Assembly: GCA_937127195.1 (NCBI GenBank)
Contig: CAKZLT010000254.1
Coordinates: forward strand, 1 to 5,724
Source: an uncultured Saprospiraceae bacterium
Lineage (GTDB): Bacteria; Bacteroidota; Bacteroidia; Chitinophagales; Saprospiraceae
Reading direction: 5' to 3'
Length of the DNA stretch: 5,724 nucleotides
Positions 3,601 through 5,724 of this stretch are shown here, piece by piece. Position numbers and translations under genes: made by a program. The notes beneath the pieces are model-generated. The model was not told the DNA's origin. It worked only from the letters and a program-made list of their open reading frames with translations, and made no database searches. Numbering within the stretch: the stretch's first letter is position 1; each line of letters begins with the position of its first letter.

Positions 3601-5724
3601 AACGTCGGTCAACCAACCGAAATCACACCTTCTTTTGTAATAAAAGAAGTCAAATGTAAAGGAGAATCGAATGGACGCGGAACAGTAACCGTTACAGGAG
3701 GAACTTCTGGATATAGTTATCAATGGAGTCATGGACCAACTTGGCGTTCTACTTACAATGTACCTGCTGGTATTTATACACTCAGTGTTACAGATGCCAA
3801 CGGCTGTCTGAAAGCTACTGATATTACCATTAATGAACCCGATACCCTTGAAGCTACTTTCATCAATACAGTCTCTTCAGGACTTGACGGAACAATAGAT
3901 ATGACTCCTTTTGGAGGAAATGCACCTTATACTTATTATTGGAAAAAAGACAGTATTCTGACTCAAGATCGCAGTGGATTAGCTGTCGGTTATTATAAAG
4001 TGACTATTACAGATACTTTGGGTTGTAAACTAAAAACAGGGACAAGCGTCTATCCTGCTGGTATTTGTATGGATACCATTATGGAAGCAGAAGAAGGGCT
4101 TTATACCAATATAGGCTATAATATATGGTACTCTGATTCTATTACGGGAAGAGGTTATATTTATTTTACTGCCGACACTTCTGGGATTGCTTCTTATACT
4201 TTTGATGTGCAAAATGATGGCTATTATGCCATAGGGTTTAGATATGCCGATAAATTCACTGATAGAAAAGAAAGCATTCTCATTGATGGAGTCATGGAGC
4301 ATTTAGACTTTACTTTTCCGAGAACTTACGATTGGAAAATTTATGAATTTATTGATTTTACAAAATACTTAACCGCAGGCACACACACGCTCGACATTAA
4401 ACATCGAGATAGTTGGGGGCCTCGAATTGATTTTATTACGGTTTGTGATATAGCTCTGAAAGGCGATGTTATTAGTACTAATATTAATTGTAATGGAGAC
4501 TCTACTGGAACAATTACGACCAATATAACTGGTGGTCGTGAACCTTATCTTTATACTTGGAATACTGGAGACACTACGCCTTCTTTGAATAATTTGCCAA
4601 TTGGTACTTATATTTTAACGGTAACCGATACACTCAATCAAGTCTTTACAGATACGATTGATATTATTCAACCGCTTCCTTTAATCGCTAATATTACAGC
4701 TAATGATGTGAGTTGTAATGGAGCAATTGATGGTCAAGCTAGCGTCAACACTTTGGGTGGAAATGGCAATTATACTTTTCTTTGGAATACAAACGACACA
4801 ACAAATACCATTAATAATCTAAATATTGGTAGCTATAACGTCGTTGTTACAGATGAATTAGGTTGCTCAACTACAACGAGTACAAGCATTAGTCAACCTA
4901 GTGTTTTATCTGCTAGTATCAATTCTGTTACTCATCTTTCTTGTAATGGAAATGCAACAGGTAGCACCAGCGTCCTTGCCACAGGAGGAAATAGTTCTTA
5001 CAGTTATCTTTGGAATAATGGTGATACGACAGCTACCATTAATAATTTGAATGCAGGAAATTACACATTGACCGTTACCGATCAATTAGGTTGTATTGAT
5101 ACAATTAGTGCCGCTATCGTTGAACCGAGCGTATTAACGCTTAATTTTTCTAATATCAATTCAATTGATTGTTACGGAAACACGAATGGAAATATTCACT
5201 TGGTAGCCAATGGAGGTAATTTCAATTACCAATATAATTGGAGTAATGGAGATACAACTGATATCATCAATAACTTACAAGCAGGTAATTATATCGTCAC
5301 TCTAACCGATGCATTAGGTTGTTCAGTTATTGACTCAGCGACTATCATAGAACCTAGTTTACTTACTTTAACCTATGCCGTTACACCTTCTACTGGTAAC
5401 GATGGTATTATTAATTTAACTCCTCTAGGAGGTTCACCTACTTATATTTATAATTGGTCTGACGGAAACACCAACAAAGATAGAACAGCCTTGACCGTCA
5501 AGAATTATCATGTAACTATTACAGATAATAACGGCTGTTCTATTACCGAAAAATTCTCTATCTATGATTCCAATACTTGCTTAGATGATGTCTATCAAGC
5601 TGAAAATGCATTAGTAGCAAATGGTTCAACTATACACTTAAGTGATACAACGGGAGCTTTAGGTGATGGTTTTGTAGAATTTGGCAGCAACACTACCGAA
5701 ACCTTAACTTTTAGTGTAAATCCT
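580..5724 (+). CDS. Giant secreted multidomain protein with CBM6-like modules, SprB repeats and Cys-rich calcium-binding repeats (3' end beyond window)
   Basis: This frame runs from ATG at 580 to the right edge: 1715 codons with no stop. In-frame stops lie upstream at 499, 502 and 514, and 580 is the first ATG after them. It gives a typical signal peptide and follows an A-rich tcaataaaa, as usual for Bacteroidota genes without a strong Shine-Dalgarno. Domain order: signal peptide 1-26; beta-rich domain 27-180; Cys/calcium module 181-227; CBM6-like A 227-355 and B 360-488; Cys/thrombospondin-3-like stretch 488-654; SprB S1-S2 655-805; CBM C 806-933; SprB S3-S5 934-1162; CBM D 1163-1289; SprB S6-S10 1290-1666; CBM E from 1667, cut. 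Composition is rich in Asn, Thr, Asp and Gly and poor in Lys, typical of exported Bacteroidota proteins. No catalytic motif is seen. Likely role, by inference: surface or released glycan-binding adhesin, or the binding part of an enzyme. Export by Sec and then type IX secretion is expected, but the sorting domain would be outside the window. Confidence 0.93.
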   Translation, partial: MKNSYLIISTILCLNSFLSTNTSGQAILELTDNLQCGDYTYCVNLNMKSTTGNSFNLGTSSLLLKYNTNAVTFKSYTAADLDSMTCNGDWMPQQYDLDDNTGEFNLTLKLLNSTSTCAQVNSTTTKTIGTICFDIQQQGGNPFLHFDTLNTHLNRNAPDNGTNAITISSYESVDSIGVLACDCPNIGAPCDDNNVFTTNDQYDIYCNCNGQMLDADSDGIADGVDPCQDVNYEAEDAYTNDRFVATNRTGYFGTGFVDYIGWIGDTLQFTVNATTSGTYGIDVRYANGNTYDRHLQVSIDGIVTNVNMLFPPTGNWNTWNTASFSHTFTPGIHTVLFTSNPNKEPNIDRISLNDCNSTPCQVTHYEAEDAYFGGKYIANDYHQYFGSGFLDYISWQGDTVAFTVTTVDTGSHDLHFRYANGNIYDMPVTININGTVINNNFSFLSSGAWDDWDTATLAFNFPIGTHTILLTPNTYSGPNLDRLTLSYCTGCATAGQPCNDGDSCTVLDITDINCNCAGVLLDSDSDGVCNQADICDNGDDNIDTDGDGTPDDCDNCDNALVGTACNDNNPCTINDVYDANCDCAGTFNGTDTDSDGVCDAFDVCPGGDDSLDIDSDGIPDFCDVCDDNTIGMPCDDGNPCTVLDVVQAGCGCAGSDLYVQLSANIDDVTCYSFDDGMINLNVAGSVGEVNYQWNTGDSIPDLQNLAPATYTVTVSDFRNCRDTASFVVEQPDTVLVQQAIVPSADSNGVIDLTVTGGIQPYSFIWETGDTTEDINNLIPYTYDVSVTDANNCLHKVAVDVYPADMCVDTILQAESGILNGIGIDTWNERWALGDGFIYLKDDTTETATFHLDIPADGFYTIGFRYADKWASREATIMIDNQIEFLEFAFPRTFDWANWEKIEFVDYLTAGTHTLTVAHHIDNWGPWIDFISVCNQVVVPISLDAAVTDNICYGDSAGALTVLPTGGTRNYTYLWNTGDTTETITNLLSGDYYITVTDEVGQMTIDTFNVGQPTEITPSFVIKEVKCKGESNGRGTVTVTGGTSGYSYQWSHGPTWRSTYNVPAGIYTLSVTDANGCLKATDITINEPDTLEATFINTVSSGLDGTIDMTPFGGNAPYTYYWKKDSILTQDRSGLAVGYYKVTITDTLGCKLKTGTSVYPAGICMDTIMEAEEGLYTNIGYNIWYSDSITGRGYIYFTADTSGIASYTFDVQNDGYYAIGFRYADKFTDRKESILIDGVMEHLDFTFPRTYDWKIYEFIDFTKYLTAGTHTLDIKHRDSWGPRIDFITVCDIALKGDVISTNINCNGDSTGTITTNITGGREPYLYTWNTGDTTPSLNNLPIGTYILTVTDTLNQVFTDTIDIIQPLPLIANITANDVSCNGAIDGQASVNTLGGNGNYTFLWNTNDTTNTINNLNIGSYNVVVTDELGCSTTTSTSISQPSVLSASINSVTHLSCNGNATGSTSVLATGGNSSYSYLWNNGDTTATINNLNAGNYTLTVTDQLGCIDTISAAIVEPSVLTLNFSNINSIDCYGNTNGNIHLVANGGNFNYQYNWSNGDTTDIINNLQAGNYIVTLTDALGCSVIDSATIIEPSLLTLTYAVTPSTGNDGIINLTPLGGSPTYIYNWSDGNTNKDRTALTVKNYHVTITDNNGCSITEKFSIYDSNTCLDDVYQAENALVANGSTIHLSDTTGALGDGFVEFGSNTTETLTFSVNP
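658..1119 (+). other. N-terminal beta-rich domain (residues 27-180), family not firmly identified
   Basis: About 150 residues of alternating hydrophobic/polar strands with Cys at 36, 42, 86, 117 and 132. It has stretches such as CGDYTYCVNLNMKS, FNLGTSSLLLKYNTNAVTF and IGTICFDI. The layout (opening strand, 'G.SS..L.Y....V.F', then a late 'iGtIcFdi' strand) resembles the cohesin-like beta-sandwich region found at the N-terminus of other large secreted Saprospiria proteins; this is recalled and not searched. It leads directly into a Cys-rich module. Role unknown; protein-protein or glycan contact is only a guess. Confidence 0.5.
1120..1260 (+). repeat. Cys-rich module 1 with calcium-binding DxDSDG loop (residues 181-227)
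   Basis: Residues 181-211 carry CDC, then APCDDNN, then YCNCNG: the same pattern as the three later modules (G.PC-D-(N/G)-N/D...C.C.G). The usual inner Cys ('NPCT') is replaced by Phe196 or its neighbour in NNVFTTND. It is followed by DADSDGIADGVDPC (214-227), a thrombospondin type 3-like calcium loop with Asp at 214, 216, 218 and 222. The final Cys227 also opens CBM A. Calcium binding is inferred from the motif. Confidence 0.75.
1258..1644 (+). other. CBM6-like jelly-roll module A (residues 227-355)
   Basis: It opens with the family-typical YEAED (232-236) and continues with GFVDYIGWIGDT (255-266) and IDVRYANG (281-288). It then has the W-x-x-W pair W316/W319 in GNWNTWNT, a GIHT turn (331-334), and closes with PNIDRISL (345-352). 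This strand order and the closing 'N.D.i.l' are hallmarks of CBM6/CBM35-type beta-sandwich carbohydrate-binding modules. Trp262, Tyr285, Trp316 and Trp319 are candidate structural or ligand-stacking aromatics. Cys227 and Cys355 bracket the module. The ligand cannot be predicted from sequence alone. Confidence 0.8.
1657..2043 (+). other. CBM6-like jelly-roll module B (residues 360-488)
   Basis: A close relative of module A, 133 residues downstream: YEAEDAYF (365-372), GFLDYISWQGDT (388-399), FRYANGNIYD (416-425), W449/W452 in AWDDWDTA, IGTHT (463-467) and PNLDRLTL (478-485). Cys360 and Cys488 bracket it with the same 128-residue spacing as module A. The linker between the two modules is only four residues (NSTP), so the pair probably packs as a rigid tandem. 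Similarity is clear in protein; DNA identity is patchy, which points to an old duplication. Confidence 0.8.
2041..2541 (+). repeat. Cys-rich and thrombospondin type 3-like calcium-binding stretch (residues 488-654)
   Basis: Three Cys-rich units (GQPCNDGDSCT...CNCAG at 495-518; GTACNDNNPCT...CDCAG at 562-585; GMPCDDGNPCT...CGCAG at 631-654) alternate with Asp-rich loops. The loops are DSDSDGVCNQADIC (522-535), DTDGDGTPDDCDNC (543-556), DTDSDGVCDAFDVC (591-604) and DIDSDGIPDFCDVC (612-625). The DxDxDGxxD pattern is the calcium-binding repeat of thrombospondin type 3/OmpA-linker proteins. The combination is common in large secreted Saprospiria proteins (recalled). It probably forms a calcium-stabilised, disulphide-rich rod that separates the N-terminal binding head from the SprB stalk. 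Confidence 0.85.
2542..2994 (+). repeat. SprB repeats S1-S2 (residues 655-805)
   Basis: Two copies of the roughly 75-residue SprB-type beta repeat, named after the Flavobacterium gliding adhesin SprB. Each has a GG/GS turn, 'Y.(W)..GD(T/S)', '(N)L.p.tY.V.V.D..nC', and an EQP or VYP exit. S1 (655-731) has both standard cysteines, Cys670 and Cys720. S2 (732-805) lacks the first; its place holds PSADSNGVIDL, and only Cys792 remains. S2 joins CBM C through VYPADMC. The stretch probably works as an extended stalk. Confidence 0.85.
2995..3378 (+). other. CBM6-like module C (residues 806-933)
   Basis: It begins CVDTILQAESG (806-816), then WALGDGFIYL, TATFHLDI, IGFRYADKW (861-869), FPRTFDWANW (889-898), TAGTHTL (908-914) and WGPWIDFISVC (923-933). 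Topology and motif order match modules A and B, but the motifs form a second subtype (FPRT.DW, WGP.IDFI) shared with module D. Trp895 and Trp898 occupy the W-x-x-W position; Trp923 and Trp926 near the end are extra aromatics that could contribute to ligand binding. Cys806 and Cys933 bracket the module. Confidence 0.75.
3379..4065 (+). repeat. SprB repeats S3-S5 (residues 934-1162)
   Basis: Three tandem repeats: S3 934-1012, S4 1013-1087, S5 1088-1162. S3 has Cys951 but Gln where the second Cys belongs (TDEVGQMT). S4 is complete (Cys1026, Cys1076) although its W..GDTT segment is altered to WSHGPTWRS. S5 lacks the first Cys (SSGLDGTIDMTPFGG) and keeps Cys1149, with an unusual YWKKDSILTQDRSGL segment. 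S5 runs into CBM D through SVYPAGIC, the same junction as S2 into CBM C. Confidence 0.85.
4066..4446 (+). other. CBM6-like module D (residues 1163-1289)
   Basis: Closely matches module C along its whole length: CMDTIMEAEEG (1163-1173), GYIYF, IGFRYADKF (1218-1226), ILIDG, FPRTYDW (1246-1252), LTAGTHTLDI (1264-1273) and WGPRIDFITVC (1279-1289). The second Trp of the W-x-x-W pair is replaced by Tyr1255, and Trp926 of module C corresponds to Arg1282, so the putative binding face is less aromatic than in C. Cys1163 and Cys1289 bracket it, 126 residues apart. Modules C and D probably arose by duplication together with the neighbouring SprB repeats. Confidence 0.75.
4447..5577 (+). repeat. SprB repeats S6-S10 (residues 1290-1666)
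   Basis: Five tandem repeats of 74-76 residues: S6 1290-1365, S7 1366-1440, S8 1441-1516, S9 1517-1592, S10 1593-1666. The core pattern is 'C(N/Y)G...G.....GGN..Y.(Y/F).WN.(G/N)DTT..INNL..G.Y...(V/L)TD.LGC'. S7-S9 are the most regular and carry both Cys (1379/1429, 1455/1505, 1531/1581). S6 has only Cys1304 (second replaced by Gln in TLNQVF) and S10 only Cys1653 (first lost, TPSTGNDGIINL). S7-S9 are the most alike of all repeats and may be the youngest expansion. A stalk role is inferred. Confidence 0.88.
5578..5724 (+). other. CBM6-like module E, N-terminal part only (residues 1667-1715)
   Basis: It starts CLDDVYQAENALVANG after an S10 exit of the same kind as those before modules C and D. 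It continues with GALGDGFVEF and TTETLTFSVNP, which align with WALGDGFIYL and TTETATFHLDIP of module C. The window ends 49 residues into the module. A closing '(W)GP.IDFI..C' with its Cys is expected about 78 residues further on. Confidence 0.7.

Noticed and set aside
4030..4302. 90-codon minus-strand open frame, and similar ones at 1630-1815, 2105-2296, 3535-3732 and 4341-4523
   Set aside because: All are antisense shadows of the coherent repeat-bearing plus-strand frame, with no recognisable protein features.
4447..5577. CRISPR array or DNA satellite
   Set aside because: The roughly 228-bp periodicity is protein-level SprB repetition in a continuous frame; there are no short identical repeats with unique spacers.

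Overview
The window looks like chromosomal DNA of an AT-rich member of the Bacteroidota, most likely Saprospiria (Saprospira, Lewinella or Aureispira relatives). The evidence is the stack of SprB-type repeats, CBM6-like jelly rolls and Cys-rich calcium-binding repeats in one very large secreted protein, plus an A-rich leader without a clear Shine-Dalgarno at its start. The class assignment is inference from domain style; no marker gene is present.

Layout: (1) 1-105 is the 3' end of a small gene whose tail matches the FtsB/DivIC septum-formation-initiator family. (2) 106-579 is a 474-bp AT-rich gap. It holds a 158-bp palindromic element (163-320) with 24-bp arms that differ at one position and a second inner pair of 15-bp arms, and a smaller hairpin at 405-433. 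(3) 580-5724 is one uninterrupted reading frame of 1715 codons that runs off the right edge and fills 90% of the window. Open frames on the other strand or in other phases inside it are shadows.

The large protein reads, in order: signal peptide (1-26); an N-terminal beta-rich domain (27-180); a Cys-rich plus DxDSDG calcium-binding module (181-227); two CBM6-like jelly rolls, A and B (227-355, 360-488); a longer Cys-rich/thrombospondin-3-like stretch (488-654); SprB repeats S1-S2; CBM C (806-933); SprB S3-S5; CBM D (1163-1289); SprB S6-S10; and the start of CBM E (1667 onward, cut). No catalytic domain is visible. It is probably a cell-surface or secreted carbohydrate-binding adhesin, or the binding stalk of an enzyme whose catalytic part lies beyond the window. 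A type IX secretion sorting domain would be expected at the unseen C-terminus.

The most striking pattern is in the cysteines. Each complete CBM-like module is bracketed by two Cys 126-128 residues apart. Every SprB repeat that touches a CBM has lost exactly one of its two standard Cys (the first if it precedes a CBM, the second if it follows one), while every SprB repeat not touching a CBM keeps both. This suggests a nested disulphide clamp at each CBM/stalk junction and predicts the form of the next repeat outside the window.
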